DNA of 64,000 nt from Pelosinus sp. UFO1 (GCF_000725345.1 NZ_CP008852.1:3712001-3776000); one strand, 5' to 3'; counted from the first letter of the stretch, positions 33,512 through 45,103 are shown. Notes: a model not told the origin generated them from the letters alone. Translations and numbers: made by a program.

Positions 33512-33542
33512 AAAACTCCTGCAAAGCTAAGCTTGCAGGAGG
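33512..33542 (+). repeat. Hairpin repeat, copy 9 (shortened)
   Basis: CTCCTGCAAAGC and GCTTGCAGGAG close directly with almost no loop; part of the loop and arm is deleted. It lies 50 bp past the stop of the dehydrogenase gene. Confidence 0.8.
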
Positions 33543-33592
33543 CTATCGTTACATATTGTTTTAGACACTTCTTATTTAGAGTCTACAAGCGC

Positions 33593-34495
33593 TTATAGGT
33601 TTTCTTTTAGAAATGTTTCGATATTTTTCAATACTTTTTCGCTGAGGCGGTCAAAAGCCTGACTAGTAAGGCCGGATGACTTGTTCATGCAATTTACGTG
33701 GGGGCTGGCAAGAAGTCTGCCGGTATTATCCCCAAGAGCGGCTGCAGTATCACAGAAAAATTCGTTATCACCGTGTTCAAGCCATTTGGTAAGGGCAGGG
33801 ATATCGTGGGACGGGCCGATAGAGGTGTTGAACATTATTTTGTGATTGCCAAGCCATTCAAATTGTTCATCATGGAATAAGATGACGTTCTTATTCAGGC
33901 AACTGCAAACAACATCAACTGTATTCAGCAGTTCTTTTAACGGTCGGTATTTGATATTTTTTGCTTCCTGATCTGGCCTGCGGGTACGGCTGAAATAATA
34001 TAAATCAGCTCCTAATGATTGAAGGCCGGTGGCAATCAGCTGACCAGAAGTTCCTAGGCCAACTATACCGACTTTTAAATCAGTAAGCTCTACCGGCATC
34101 TCCTGCCACTGTTTATCGCCGAAACCGTGAAGATAGCGGATAAGCTCGCTGGCTATGTATTCGACAACGCCCTGGTCACCGTAATCGCGAACGCCGTACA
34201 CTGTGATATCTCTGGTACGGGCAGTGAGAATATCAACATTGGCACTTGCTTCGGAATATAGGCTGCAACACATTCCGATATAACGGATATTGGGGCAGGC
34301 ATCAAATACGCTCTTTTCTATACGGCTGGTATAACTGACCAGTACGGCATCAGCATCGCCAATTCGATGGATTATTTCCGCATCGTCCTTTGGAACATCA
34401 TCAAACAACACTACTTCTTTTGCATAATTATGGAGTTTCTGCTTCGCTGATGGAATCAGATTTACCGGTTCTATGGCAACTAATTTTTTAAACAT
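33593..34495 (-). CDS. D-2-hydroxyacid dehydrogenase family protein
   Basis: The 300-residue protein has the NAD-binding domain of this family (VGIVGLGTSGQLIATGLQSL, then YYFSRTRRPD) after an N-terminal part with DADAVLVSYTSRIEKSVFDA. The usual catalytic Arg (in the CLNKNVILFH region) and Glu/His triad are poorly preserved: where active members have L-x-T-R or P-L-x3-T-x-G-x-I, this has SCLNKNVILF. Function may therefore differ. Single gene on the minus strand. Confidence 0.75.
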   Translation of the reverse strand: MFKKLVAIEPVNLIPSAKQKLHNYAKEVVLFDDVPKDDAEIIHRIGDADAVLVSYTSRIEKSVFDACPNIRYIGMCCSLYSEASANVDILTARTRDITVYGVRDYGDQGVVEYIASELIRYLHGFGDKQWQEMPVELTDLKVGIVGLGTSGQLIATGLQSLGADLYYFSRTRRPDQEAKNIKYRPLKELLNTVDVVCSCLNKNVILFHDEQFEWLGNHKIMFNTSIGPSHDIPALTKWLEHGDNEFFCDTAAALGDNTGRLLASPHVNCMNKSSGLTSQAFDRLSEKVLKNIETFLKENL

Positions 34496-34772
34496 AATAC
34501 CTCCTAAAATACAATCAGCGCTACGGCATTTTGTAAAACTTCTATTACACTCCAGGGGGTGATAGCGCTGGTACGAGAATAGATGTTGAGATCAGCACAT
34601 ACTTGTTCGCTTCTATCTCAATTTTGAATTCATCGCCTTTGAATCCTGCCACAGCTGACGAGGACGGTTCTGCTAGTCTAATCATTTTTTTGTGTTTCGT
34701 GCGAACAATATATCATAAGCTTTTTCTTTCAAAGAACAGTCCATATTTCTATTCTATTTACCATTAAAATAG
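34496..34772. other. Gap with a GGACGGTTCT fragment
   Basis: Besides the dehydrogenase ribosome site, it holds GAGGACGGTTCTGCTAGTC near 34657 and the conserved left flank of the hairpin repeat (from ATCATAAGCTTTTTC to ATTTACCATTAAAAT). No gene is seen. Confidence 0.5.
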
Positions 34773-34813
34773 AAAACTCCTGCAAGGAAGGACTTTCTTT
34801 GCAAGAGTTTGTC
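34773..34813 (+). repeat. Hairpin repeat, copy 10
   Basis: AAAACTCCTGCAA(GG) and CTTTGCAAGAGTTTGTC with a changed loop (AAGGACTTT). One arm mismatch. Lies 120 bp past the stop of the AlbA_2 gene. Confidence 0.8.
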
Positions 34814-34911
34814 TTTATCATTGGATATTTGACGCAGCGGTAACAACTCTATCAAGATAGGGTGCTGTCAATTGATGAAACACGCTTGTTTCTATTAGTA
34901 TTTTAATTGCC

Positions 34912-34944
34912 AATTAATCGCCAATAATCGCCAACTAATCGCCA
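34912..34944. repeat. Short tandem repeat spanning a stop codon
   Basis: AATCGCCA occurs three times in 33 bp in units of 10-11 bp (a variant ATTGCCA precedes). The last unit contains the stop of the gene at 34935-36347. Confidence 0.65.
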
Positions 34945-36347
34945 ACTTCATTTAATTTATAGTGGCTGCTACGCCCTTTTCCATAGTTCTTTAAAACACC
35001 TTTTTCCATTAAATCTTTAAACGTAACACGAGCAGATTCATCTGATTGTCCAGTTATCTGGCGATAATCTTTATTGGTGATTTTACCGTTTTCCTTAACA
35101 AAAACAATTACTTTTTTTTGCTGCTCCGTTAATTCTACTTCAAGTATCCGTTTTTCTTGAAAGAGACCTTTATGTAAAGTAATTGCAAATCGCGTGGATG
35201 AAGCTTCAAATTCAGGTTCAAGCAATCCCTGATCACGAAAAGCCGTTCGGAGCCGCGTTATGCCAGTACCCCACTTTTCGATAAGATTGGCGTAATAAAC
35301 CACTTGAGCAAGCAAAGGATTTCGTGGTACAGATGGATGTTCATCTTTCTTTAAATCTTCAATCGTCAGCCCTTCTGGTAAGCCACCAGGATTAGTAATA
35401 ACTACGCGGTCATCAAATACACGAATATGAATGTTTTCCATACTCATATAATCTCTATGTACCAAGGCATTCATCACCGCTTCACGCAAACCATCAATCG
35501 GATAATCCCAGATTTCTCGTCGTTGAACCGTTGCTAAACCAGCAGTCTTTTGGATTTCTTTTGGTATCTCATAGCGCACCTGAATATATTGCATTAATTG
35601 TTTCATAACACTGTCAACTTGCTGCCACAAATTACCGTCTACTATTTTATCATCAACCATCGTTACAGCATCTTTAAATCTCCCGATACGTACCTGCGTA
35701 TTCGGAAAATATAACTGCGGATTTATGGTGAATAAGAAAACTGCTGCCCGGGTTAGCTTACCGTCCACAATTAACCTTAATTTCTCCAACATATTTCTTG
35801 TTTCTTCTGTAGTTGAAATCGAAGGCAGACGATTTCGAGCCAACTTCACAAACGTTTCTATCGCATTATCATCAATATCTGTTTTATATTCACCAATTAA
35901 AGAATCCCAAGATGTTCCCAGACGTTCTAGTAAAAAATTCCCCAGATCACTTGGTAAAATTTCACGAGAGCTATTACCAACGCGACGATAGTAACGTCCT
36001 AGAAATGGCATGGGAATCGGAGCTACTGGCATCTTAATCAAGAGGATTTCGCTCTCTTCAGATGCCGTGATACGTTGGATCTCCTGCGGGTGAATCCTAA
36101 GTACATCATGAATTTTACCAACAATTTGCTCTAACTCTCTATCCGATACTTTCCATCTTCCTAGCTGATGATCATCTGTCACTCCAACAAGAAGTAATCC
36201 ACCTCTGGTATTTGCAAATGCGGACAACGCTTTTAAACCACTGTTATCTTCCCACTTCTCTTTGAACTCAACGGTTTCGCTTTCACGCATCTGCAAAAAA
36301 TCCTGGATATTCTGCGCCTCAACCATATGATAGCTTTCTTGCGGCAT
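34935..36347 (-). CDS. AlbA_2-domain (divergent AAA-4) putative transcriptional regulator
   Basis: The N-terminal part has the AlbA_2 pattern (ESETVEFKEKWEDNSGLKAL, then FANTRGGLLLVGVTDD). The centre carries the HATPase_c_4-like block (GLREAVMNALVHRDYMSMEN, then VVITNPGGLPEGL and EKWGTGITRLR). The C-terminus is a winged helix (VKENGKITNKDYRQITGQSD). Such proteins are often called RecG-like or Schlafen-like and some act in phage defence or regulation. It is 470 residues, monocistronic, with ATG at 36347 after AAAGGAGAG. Confidence 0.82.
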   Translation of the reverse strand: MPQESYHMVEAQNIQDFLQMRESETVEFKEKWEDNSGLKALSAFANTRGGLLLVGVTDDHQLGRWKVSDRELEQIVGKIHDVLRIHPQEIQRITASEESEILLIKMPVAPIPMPFLGRYYRRVGNSSREILPSDLGNFLLERLGTSWDSLIGEYKTDIDDNAIETFVKLARNRLPSISTTEETRNMLEKLRLIVDGKLTRAAVFLFTINPQLYFPNTQVRIGRFKDAVTMVDDKIVDGNLWQQVDSVMKQLMQYIQVRYEIPKEIQKTAGLATVQRREIWDYPIDGLREAVMNALVHRDYMSMENIHIRVFDDRVVITNPGGLPEGLTIEDLKKDEHPSVPRNPLLAQVVYYANLIEKWGTGITRLRTAFRDQGLLEPEFEASSTRFAITLHKGLFQEKRILEVELTEQQKKVIVFVKENGKITNKDYRQITGQSDESARVTFKDLMEKGVLKNYGKGRSSHYKLNEVGD

Positions 36348-36574
36348 AATACTCTCCTTTCTCGCTATTAGTATAAGTCCAAATTATGCTATCATTCATC
36401 ACATAGAAAATCTTATCAATATTTTTTGTCAATTCAAGCATCTTTATTATGTACTAGTAAGCTAACTTACATCATATAGCAACCTCATTATTTTAGAAGT
36501 AAGCGTCAAATCCTTTTGGTAAACCTTGATTACACTATCTCCCCCATAGAGACGGCGCGAGTTTATTTACAAAA
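36348..36574. other. Gap between the AlbA_2 gene and the starch locus
   Basis: No gene or clear structure is seen apart from the ribosome site of the AlbA_2 gene and AT-rich promoter-like DNA. Confidence 0.5.
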
Positions 36575-36613
36575 AAGATAACTCCTATCAGTTAAATAAA
36601 CTGATAGGAGCTC
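36575..36613 (-). terminator. Terminator of the starch/maltodextrin operon
   Basis: AACTCCTATCAGTT pairs with AACTGATAGGAGCT, followed on the minus strand by ATCTTTTTTG. It lies 20 bp after the last gene of the operon. Confidence 0.87.
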
Positions 36614-36633
36614 ATCGTGTATTTTTTTCTTTT

Positions 36634-37989
<1,356 letters not shown>

Positions 37990-37997
37990 CTATATTC

Positions 37998-40900
37998 TCA
38001 TTTATTTATCATCATTCTTGCCTTGCACTTTTCTAAATTTATCGTTATCTTGCCATTTTGCACGGAAGCCGTATAGCTGTCGTCTAAAGCATCTGTAAAT
38101 ACCGTGCCATCGGCGTATTGCGGTACATCAAGTGTTATTTCTGTCGCATTGCCTCTATTCATGGCAACTACAGCATTTTCACCAGCGCAAGAACGACCGT
38201 ATACATACAGATCCCCCTCAGCTTTCAGCGTAGATATATCACCGTAAGCAAAAAGCTTTTTGTTATCATTTCTTACCTTGATCACCTTCTTATAATACTT
38301 GAGCAAATCTTGGTCTTCATGTCCCCACGGATATGCTCTGCGGCAGTCAGGGTCCGCACTACCATACAGGCCGGCTTCGTCGCCATAATAGATTGTTGGC
38401 ATTCCAGGATACCCCATCAAGAAGGTCGCTGCCAGCTTGAGTTTTGCCTTGCCTTCATCATAGTTGAAATCTTTCAAAGAAGCCTGGGTCACACTATCTT
38501 TTCCACCGCCAAATTTGAAAATGGCACGGACTACATCATGTGAATCCACGATATTCATCAAATCGTACAGAGCTTCTTTCGGATAGTTCTGCTGCAAGGT
38601 CTTGAGTTCAACATCAGCTGCCGCAGCATCCCCCTTATTCAAGAAAAGATCACCTACAGCAAAGCTGAGCTTATAATTCATGACCGAATCAAACTGGTCG
38701 CCGGTAAGGAACTGCGAGCCATCCTGCCAGATTTCACCAAGCAATAATGGTTCATCGCCTTGCCTGGTCTTTAGTGTCTTCACCTTATCCCTCACTGCTG
38801 CCCAAAATTCTGCCGGAACTTCTTTTGCCACATCAATCCGCCAGCCGGATAAACCTTTTTTGAACCAGCTTGTGATTACGGCATTATCATCATAGATAAG
38901 ATAGTTATCAAGATCGATATTATTTAGCTGACTTGGCGCATCTTTAACCGGTGAAGTAGCCGTTGGCGGGAAATCCTTGAACGGTACGAGGTTCGAATAG
39001 CCCTGCCAAGAATGGTAGTTATATTTGGTTCCCATTTCATCAGCCGCTTTTTCATTATAGATATCAAACCAATTCTGCCAATTATATGGACTGAACACTT
39101 GACCTTCTGCTAGCAAAGACTTTTTAGCAGCCTCTTCGGCTTTATCTTGCTTCATATGTTTGGTATTCATCAAATCGTAAACTCGTGACCAGTATTCATA
39201 AGCACCCACAGTTTTGTATTTGCTATAACGGTCGAAATAGATTGAATCATCACCGACATGGTTGAACACGCCATCCATGATCAAATGCATACCACGTTTA
39301 TCCATTTCCTTCACCAACGTATCAAAATCTTTTTGTGTGCCGAGGAATGGATCAATATTTTCATAGTTTACAGCATCATAACGATGGTTGGATGCTGCTT
39401 CCATGATTGGGTTCACATAGATAGCTGTTATGCCTAGATCCTGCAAATAGTCTAGTTTTTTCGTAATGCCAGCGAGATCGCCGCCGAAGAAATCATTGCT
39501 TTCATATTGATCGCTGTCAAGCTCTGGTGTCCTCGCATGATTGGTCGGCAGCTGAATCCAGCTCTTATGCTGGATTGGCTGCAAACCACGAGCTGTCGAT
39601 TTCGCATTGTCATTGCTTGTATCACCATTATAAAAACGATCTGGAAAGATTTGATAGGTAACGGCTTCTTTCGCCCAATTTGGCGTCTTATAATCAGCCC
39701 GATAAACGGTAAGCTGAAATGGTTTAGCATCCCGCAAGGTTACCATACCCGTTTGCCCTGGTTTCGCATCATCACCGTATTCTTTTATTCCATTGATGAT
39801 AAATTTATAGCCATAAATACCGTTTTCATTGATCTGAATTTTTTTTGACCAAACATCTTTGTCATTTTTATTGCCAGTAAAATCAAGATCATATACCGTT
39901 GTTGTACCAGCACTGTAGTCGATATTGTATTCATCGCCGCCTTTTGCTACAATTTTTGATTTGAGCAAAACGAGCTGTGCATTTTTGATATCGCCTTTTT
40001 GACCGCTGATCGAAAGATTCACGCTGTCGCCGGCTTTGATGGCTTCAAACGGCTGGCGGCTCGAAAGCTCCCAGGTATTATGATAAAGCTTATCTTCATG
40101 GATACTGCCATCATCGACGATCAACTTATCAGCCTTACTGTCAAAATAGATCGCTACCTTGCCATCTTTGTTTAAGGTAATTGACTGAGCCGCAATCTGC
40201 TTACCTTTCTGCATGATTGCTACATTATAAGTACCGGCTTTAGCGTCAATACTTGTTGCATAAAATCCATCAAGTATTGTATCACGCATGATGAAGTCAC
40301 CTTTAGCAGTTTTCGCAAAATCACCACTAACCGTTGGCAATTCCTTATCTGACAGCAATTTATAGCTGCTGCTGTCTTTGATTTTATGGGTTGTGTCATT
40401 ATAATAGAATGTCACCGCTTGCGGTTTCACCAATGTTAACTGCAAATTAGCCCCGTCGGCATTGCCACCTAAACCATAGTTTTCATTCCAACTTCCATTG
40501 ACAGCAATTTTGTAACTATAAGACCCCGCTGGCAGATTGGCTGTATAGCTATAAAATCCATGGCCTAGATCTGTCATCTGCGTTTTCATATCCGATGGAT
40601 CCCAATCTTTCATTGCGCCGAGTTGACGCTGCAGATTACCAGCAATCATTATTTTGCGCTCTTGCACAGCTGCCGCTACAGTTTCTTTTATCGCTGCTTC
40701 CTGCTCTGCTGCCATCCCCTCATAAGTATACGTAGCAAGATGGGTAGCCGCATCATAATCAAACGTCACTTCATGCGCGGCTTTGAGGTGCATGGCGATA
40801 TTTGCTCCATTCAGCTGACCTTTGTCGCCGTAATTTTCATTCCAACTGCCGCCAACTGCAATCTTAAACTCATAATTTCCTGCGGGGAGCTTGCCTTTGA

Positions 40901-41147
40901 GCTGATATTTCCCGTTGCCAAGATCTTTCATCATCGTTTTGTGGTCACTCGGATCCCATTCCTTACTACCACCTAACTCGTCTTGCAAACTGCCGGTAAG
41001 GATAACCACTTGCCCAACTGCCTGCGCTGCTTCTGCTCTTGCTATAAAGGTCGTTGCCGTTGCAGCCGGTGCCAGCAGCGGAGCCGCAAACATGCCAAAT
41101 GAACCTGCTAATACAACAGCACGCACTAGATTTTTTTTATGTATCAT
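37998..41147 (-). CDS. Large exported GH13 alpha-amylase/neopullulanase with two X25-like domains
   Basis: The 1049-residue protein has a signal peptide (to about residue 41). Two similar X25-type domains follow (about 47-140 and 165-255; each has WDPSDxKTxMxDLGxG and GSWNENYG), then a further beta-rich part, and the GH13 barrel from about residue 490 (VTYQIFPDRFYNGDT). Catalytic sites are GWRIDVAKE (Asp nucleophile), LLGEIW (Glu) and MNIVDSHDV (Asp). It should cut starch or pullulan outside the inner membrane, providing maltodextrins for the porin and PTS. It ends with an all-beta domain. Middle gene of the operon. Confidence 0.9.
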   Translation of the reverse strand: MIHKKNLVRAVVLAGSFGMFAAPLLAPAATATTFIARAEAAQAVGQVVILTGSLQDELGGSKEWDPSDHKTMMKDLGNGKYQLKGKLPAGNYEFKIAVGGSWNENYGDKGQLNGANIAMHLKAAHEVTFDYDAATHLATYTYEGMAAEQEAAIKETVAAAVQERKIMIAGNLQRQLGAMKDWDPSDMKTQMTDLGHGFYSYTANLPAGSYSYKIAVNGSWNENYGLGGNADGANLQLTLVKPQAVTFYYNDTTHKIKDSSSYKLLSDKELPTVSGDFAKTAKGDFIMRDTILDGFYATSIDAKAGTYNVAIMQKGKQIAAQSITLNKDGKVAIYFDSKADKLIVDDGSIHEDKLYHNTWELSSRQPFEAIKAGDSVNLSISGQKGDIKNAQLVLLKSKIVAKGGDEYNIDYSAGTTTVYDLDFTGNKNDKDVWSKKIQINENGIYGYKFIINGIKEYGDDAKPGQTGMVTLRDAKPFQLTVYRADYKTPNWAKEAVTYQIFPDRFYNGDTSNDNAKSTARGLQPIQHKSWIQLPTNHARTPELDSDQYESNDFFGGDLAGITKKLDYLQDLGITAIYVNPIMEAASNHRYDAVNYENIDPFLGTQKDFDTLVKEMDKRGMHLIMDGVFNHVGDDSIYFDRYSKYKTVGAYEYWSRVYDLMNTKHMKQDKAEEAAKKSLLAEGQVFSPYNWQNWFDIYNEKAADEMGTKYNYHSWQGYSNLVPFKDFPPTATSPVKDAPSQLNNIDLDNYLIYDDNAVITSWFKKGLSGWRIDVAKEVPAEFWAAVRDKVKTLKTRQGDEPLLLGEIWQDGSQFLTGDQFDSVMNYKLSFAVGDLFLNKGDAAAADVELKTLQQNYPKEALYDLMNIVDSHDVVRAIFKFGGGKDSVTQASLKDFNYDEGKAKLKLAATFLMGYPGMPTIYYGDEAGLYGSADPDCRRAYPWGHEDQDLLKYYKKVIKVRNDNKKLFAYGDISTLKAEGDLYVYGRSCAGENAVVAMNRGNATEITLDVPQYADGTVFTDALDDSYTASVQNGKITINLEKCKARMMINK

Positions 41148-41189
41148 GGATCTTTCCTCCTCTACATGTTGATAAAAACATCTACGTTA

Positions 41190-42581
41190 TTAGAAATGAT
41201 AATCGAGTTGCGTACGAATGATTTTTCTGTCTGATTCGCCATCGGCTGCTGCTACACTTGTACCTTCTTTTACTTTAGCATACATCGTTGACCATTCTAC
41301 ATTCTGCCAAGGAACATAATTTATGCCTACATACCAGCCTTTATTACCATTCGAGTATGAAGGTCCGCGTGTTGTCCATTCATCATCATGACCAAAGTCA
41401 CCAGTTGCACCCATATCGACATATTTTGCATACATACCGAAGGAACCCACATTACTAGTATTCGTCCCCTTATAATCCAAGCGATAAGCAAAGTCACGGT
41501 CAAGATCGCTTTTATCTTTCCAGTAACCGCCGCCTTGATCCGCATTGGTCTTTACATAGGAAGCTGTTGCTGTCAAAGTTGGCGTCAAATGTGCTCGGAG
41601 GTCTATCGAATACGCCATATCCGCCCCTGTCCAGTAATCTTCTTTATTATTTACGATTTTAGCATAAGCCACATTGGCATCCACTGTCTTCGTCAGTTTG
41701 CCGAATATGTTTCCAGCAGCCATGGTGTACTTGGCGCCATCCCAAGTTGGTGACCAAACGAGTCCACTGATCATCCAATCTTTGCTTACTGGGTGATAGA
41801 ACGCTGCACCATCGGCTGGATTACCCCATAACAGATTCTGATAACCAATTCCATTCCACTTTCTACCAGCATTGACATACCAGTTGCCTGCAATCGTACC
41901 TTCTACCCACACATTGGAAACGGAACCGTTGTGATCCTGGTCATTAGCTGAGTTATCCTTCCCGGCATGTGTATGCGCAACTTTTGACCATTTTCCACCA
42001 GTTGCAGTTCCATCTGACACCCATTTATTTTCATAAACAGGCTCACTGGATTTATACTGCGCATTTTTTTCAATAGTAAATCTGGCCCGCCACATATCAG
42101 ATACTTTCATTTCACCTTCCAAATCCATGTAAAAACGGTTATTATAGTTCATGTTTTTTCCGTCATCACTGCCTGCTTGCACCCTTGTTAAACCAGATAT
42201 TTTAAATTTATCGACAAGCGCATTTGTAGCATTGACTTTTTTATCTAAAGCATCAACTTTCTTATTGAGTGCTTCAAGTTCATTGCCATATTCTTTTTCT
42301 AGCTTTTCCACTAGTGCTTGATCGCCGAGCGAGCCGGATTTTACTTTGTCCATCGCCTTGGCAACAATGGTCGCCATTTCATAACGACTCATCATACGGT
42401 TTCCTTCGAACTTACTATCTCCATAACCTTCAATAATACCGTCTTTAGCTAATTCGTCAAGTGCTGCATAACTCCAGTGATTCTTCGGTACATCGGAAAA
42501 ACTGTCTGCAGATGCCGCAAACGCTGTTGTCGATGCTCCCAATGCCAAAGTAATTGCCAATGTAGTTAAACTTTTTTTCAT
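41190..42581 (-). CDS. SLH-domain outer membrane porin of the starch locus
   Basis: Signal peptide (MKKSLTTLAITLALGASTTA), SLH domain (FSDVPKNHWSYAALDELAKD, then SRYEMATIVAKAMDKV), a coiled-coil-like stretch (LEALNKKVDALDKKVNATNA), and a C-terminal barrel ending RTQLDYHF. It is 463 residues and only distantly similar to the porin at 6114-7433. Its place between amylase and HAD genes suggests it admits maltodextrins through the outer membrane. The ATG at 42581 follows AAAGGAAG. Confidence 0.88.
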   Translation of the reverse strand: MKKSLTTLAITLALGASTTAFAASADSFSDVPKNHWSYAALDELAKDGIIEGYGDSKFEGNRMMSRYEMATIVAKAMDKVKSGSLGDQALVEKLEKEYGNELEALNKKVDALDKKVNATNALVDKFKISGLTRVQAGSDDGKNMNYNNRFYMDLEGEMKVSDMWRARFTIEKNAQYKSSEPVYENKWVSDGTATGGKWSKVAHTHAGKDNSANDQDHNGSVSNVWVEGTIAGNWYVNAGRKWNGIGYQNLLWGNPADGAAFYHPVSKDWMISGLVWSPTWDGAKYTMAAGNIFGKLTKTVDANVAYAKIVNNKEDYWTGADMAYSIDLRAHLTPTLTATASYVKTNADQGGGYWKDKSDLDRDFAYRLDYKGTNTSNVGSFGMYAKYVDMGATGDFGHDDEWTTRGPSYSNGNKGWYVGINYVPWQNVEWSTMYAKVKEGTSVAAADGESDRKIIRTQLDYHF

Positions 42582-42638
42582 TTTATGTCAACTTCCTTTA
42601 CTTTTTTTTAGAGATATAATTCCAATGTTCTAAATGTT

Positions 42639-43412
42639 CTATAAATTATTTTGTAGCATACTGCCAACCGAAGAAAAACTCTGTTTCGCATCTCTTCTTA
42701 TAACTTCTCTTGCTGATTCTACAGCATAGCCATCAAACCTATGTATCATTGGTAAATCATTGATTTCGTCACCAATAACATACACCTCTGCATCCTGCCA
42801 TGCTTTTAGTTCTAATAATTTTTCAATTCCCTTACTTTTGTCGATGCCAATTGGAGTAATATCTACGCTACCACGGTTCTGGCAAGCATACACTGTATCA
42901 CCAAACAGTAGGTTGATTTGCCGGGCAGCTTCCGCTGCCCCATCCAGACTAGCAAACCCCAATGCAATTTGATGTACCCGACTAAGTTCATTGATTTCAG
43001 CAACTTCTATTATCTTTAATAAAAATTGCCATTGTTTTGCCTCACGGACCATCCAAGACCCTTCCCTTTCGCGATAAATACAACTGCTCTCTGCCTGAGA
43101 AAATGCAACATGCAGGCTATCTGCCACGCAGGGATGTGTCGCTACTACATAGAGTGCTTGCTCTGGAATCTCAGCTTGATAAAGCACTTTACCATTTTCA
43201 CCGAAAATGATCGCACCATTATTGCATATTGCAAAATCATAATCTATGCCAAAATATTCTAGCTGTGGAACTAACATGCCGTAATCGCGTCCTGTGACTA
43301 CGCCAAACTTATTACCAGCTGCCCGCCATAGACGAACCCCCTCTACATTTTCTGGACAAATTCCATTATCGATAAACAGCGTTCCATCAAAATCACTGGC
43401 TGCAACCTTCAA
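42639..43412 (-). CDS. HAD-superfamily Cof-type phosphatase
   Basis: HAD motif I is ASDFDGTLF, motif II VVTGRD, motif IV GDEINDLPMI, with the C2B cap typical of Cof/YidA hydrolases. I chose the TTG at 43412, seven bases after GGGAGG; it overlaps the end of the glucosidase gene by 20 bp, implying coupled translation. In the operon it may dephosphorylate a sugar phosphate formed during maltodextrin breakdown, but the true substrate cannot be told. Confidence 0.85.
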   Translation of the reverse strand: MKVAASDFDGTLFIDNGICPENVEGVRLWRAAGNKFGVVTGRDYGMLVPQLEYFGIDYDFAICNNGAIIFGENGKVLYQAEIPEQALYVVATHPCVADSLHVAFSQAESSCIYREREGSWMVREAKQWQFLLKIIEVAEINELSRVHQIALGFASLDGAAEAARQINLLFGDTVYACQNRGSVDITPIGIDKSKGIEKLLELKAWQDAEVYVIGDEINDLPMIHRFDGYAVESAREVIRRDAKQSFSSVGSMLQNNL

Positions 43413-45087
43413 AGGGATTCCTCCCTTCGCAGAGATATACCCTAGCTTCATAGGCACGCAGAACCAGATTTGGCGCATCTCTATAATTGCTGATCAGCAG
43501 TTTTCCATTGTCTTCAATTTCAGTCAAGTTGCACGCTTTTTCTCGTCCAGAAAAATTACAAAGAATGATCATTTTGTTTTTATCCAACACACGCCTATAA
43601 GCAAAAATCTGTTCATCCGCTTCCAACAGTTCTTCATAACTGCCAATGAGCAAGATATCATATTCTTGACGTAGCTTTGCCAGACGGTGATAATACCGCA
43701 ATACAGAACCTTCATCCTGTAACTCTTGCTTGGCATTTAACTCATCATAATTTTCATTGACCGGCAGCCATGGCTCACCGCTCGTAAAACCAGCGTGTTT
43801 TTCACTAGTCCACTGCATAGGCGTTCGCGCATTATCTCTGCTGTAATTCCAGACAAATTCTAGTGCTTGTTGCCTGGAGAATCCCTCCTGCAAAGCAATT
43901 TCATATTGTCCTTTAGAAGCGATATCGTCATAACATTCAATGGAAGACAACTTGATATTTGTCATGCCCAGTTCTTCGCCTTCATAGATAAACGGTGTTC
44001 CTTTCAAGGTAAATAACACAGTGGCCAATACTTTTGCCACTAGCTTTTGATCTGCATGATATGGAAAAAATTTATTCACTGAGCGCGGCTGGTCATGATT
44101 TTCAAAAAATGCTGGATACCAACCGTTTTCTGACGTTGCCCGCTGGCTATTGCTGAGCGCCTTTTTGAGCTTTGTTAACTTCCAGTCAACTGGACGACAC
44201 CAAAGACTGGATGCTTCCATATCTAGGTCCATATGACTAAACTCAAGTAGCATATCAAAGGCACCATTCCTGCCTACCCATTGTGGCAACTCTTCAGTTG
44301 ATACGCCATTTGCTTCTGCCACCGTAAATATATCTTTTCCTGCAAAAACCTCCCGCTTAAACTCATGTAAAAATTCCAATATACCGGGCTGATTCGCTGT
44401 TGCAACATGCACATTGCTCATACCATCTGGACCATCGGCTGGTAGATCCTTAAATTCTTCCGGCTTCTTGATATAGGTAATCGCATCAATACGGAACCCG
44501 CCTACACCCTTATCCAGCCAGAAATTTGCTATCTCATACAACACGTTACGCACTTCAGGATTTTCCCAGTTTAAATCTGGCTGTTCCTTCGCAAAGGTAT
44601 GTAAATAATACTGTTTAGTAGCTTCATCGAAAGTCCAAGCTGAGCCGCCGAAGATACCTCGCCAGTTTGTCGGTGGCGCCCCGTCTGGTCTGGCATCACG
44701 CCATATATACCAGTCACGTTTACAGTTTCCGTGATCTACTCGCGATTCCTTGAACCAGCTGTGCTGATCTGATGTGTGATTGAACACCAAGTCCATGACA
44801 ATGCGAATACCACGCTTCTTTGCTTCGCCAATGAGCTTCTCCATATCTGTCATTGTGCCATACTCTGGTGCAATGTTTCGATAGTCGGCAATATCATAGC
44901 CATTATCAACCATTGGCGATACATACACTGGTGTTAACCAGATTGCGCCTACTCCTAAATCACGAATATAATCCAGTTTTTCCGTTATACCGTTTAAATC
45001 CCCGCTACCATCGCCGCTACTATCACAAAAGCTCTTTGGATAAATCTGATATACCAGCGTCTTTTGCCACCATTTTAAATTGTCCAT
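43393..45087 (-). CDS. GH13 alpha-glucosidase (oligo-1,6-glucosidase/phosphotrehalase type)
   Basis: Cytosolic GH13 enzyme of 564 residues: the start WWQKTLVYQIYPKSFCDSSG, FNHTSDQHSWFKES, GGFRIDAIT (Asp), FTVAEANG (Glu) and FFENHDQPR (Asp). The subgroup (GH13_29/31) includes oligo-1,6-glucosidase, trehalose-6-phosphate hydrolase and alpha-glucosidase; the sequence does not decide among them. I chose the ATG at 45087 after AGAAGGGG. It lies 16 bp after the PTS gene. Confidence 0.88.
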   Translation of the reverse strand: MDNLKWWQKTLVYQIYPKSFCDSSGDGSGDLNGITEKLDYIRDLGVGAIWLTPVYVSPMVDNGYDIADYRNIAPEYGTMTDMEKLIGEAKKRGIRIVMDLVFNHTSDQHSWFKESRVDHGNCKRDWYIWRDARPDGAPPTNWRGIFGGSAWTFDEATKQYYLHTFAKEQPDLNWENPEVRNVLYEIANFWLDKGVGGFRIDAITYIKKPEEFKDLPADGPDGMSNVHVATANQPGILEFLHEFKREVFAGKDIFTVAEANGVSTEELPQWVGRNGAFDMLLEFSHMDLDMEASSLWCRPVDWKLTKLKKALSNSQRATSENGWYPAFFENHDQPRSVNKFFPYHADQKLVAKVLATVLFTLKGTPFIYEGEELGMTNIKLSSIECYDDIASKGQYEIALQEGFSRQQALEFVWNYSRDNARTPMQWTSEKHAGFTSGEPWLPVNENYDELNAKQELQDEGSVLRYYHRLAKLRQEYDILLIGSYEELLEADEQIFAYRRVLDKNKMIILCNFSGREKACNLTEIEDNGKLLISNYRDAPNLVLRAYEARVYLCEGRNPFEGCSQ

Positions 45088-45103
45088 TTTGACTTTCCCC
45101 TTC

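Noticed and set aside
34935-36347. AlbA_2-domain gene as part of a phage-defence island
   Set aside because: It stands alone; no nuclease, methylase, toxin or other defence gene lies beside it.
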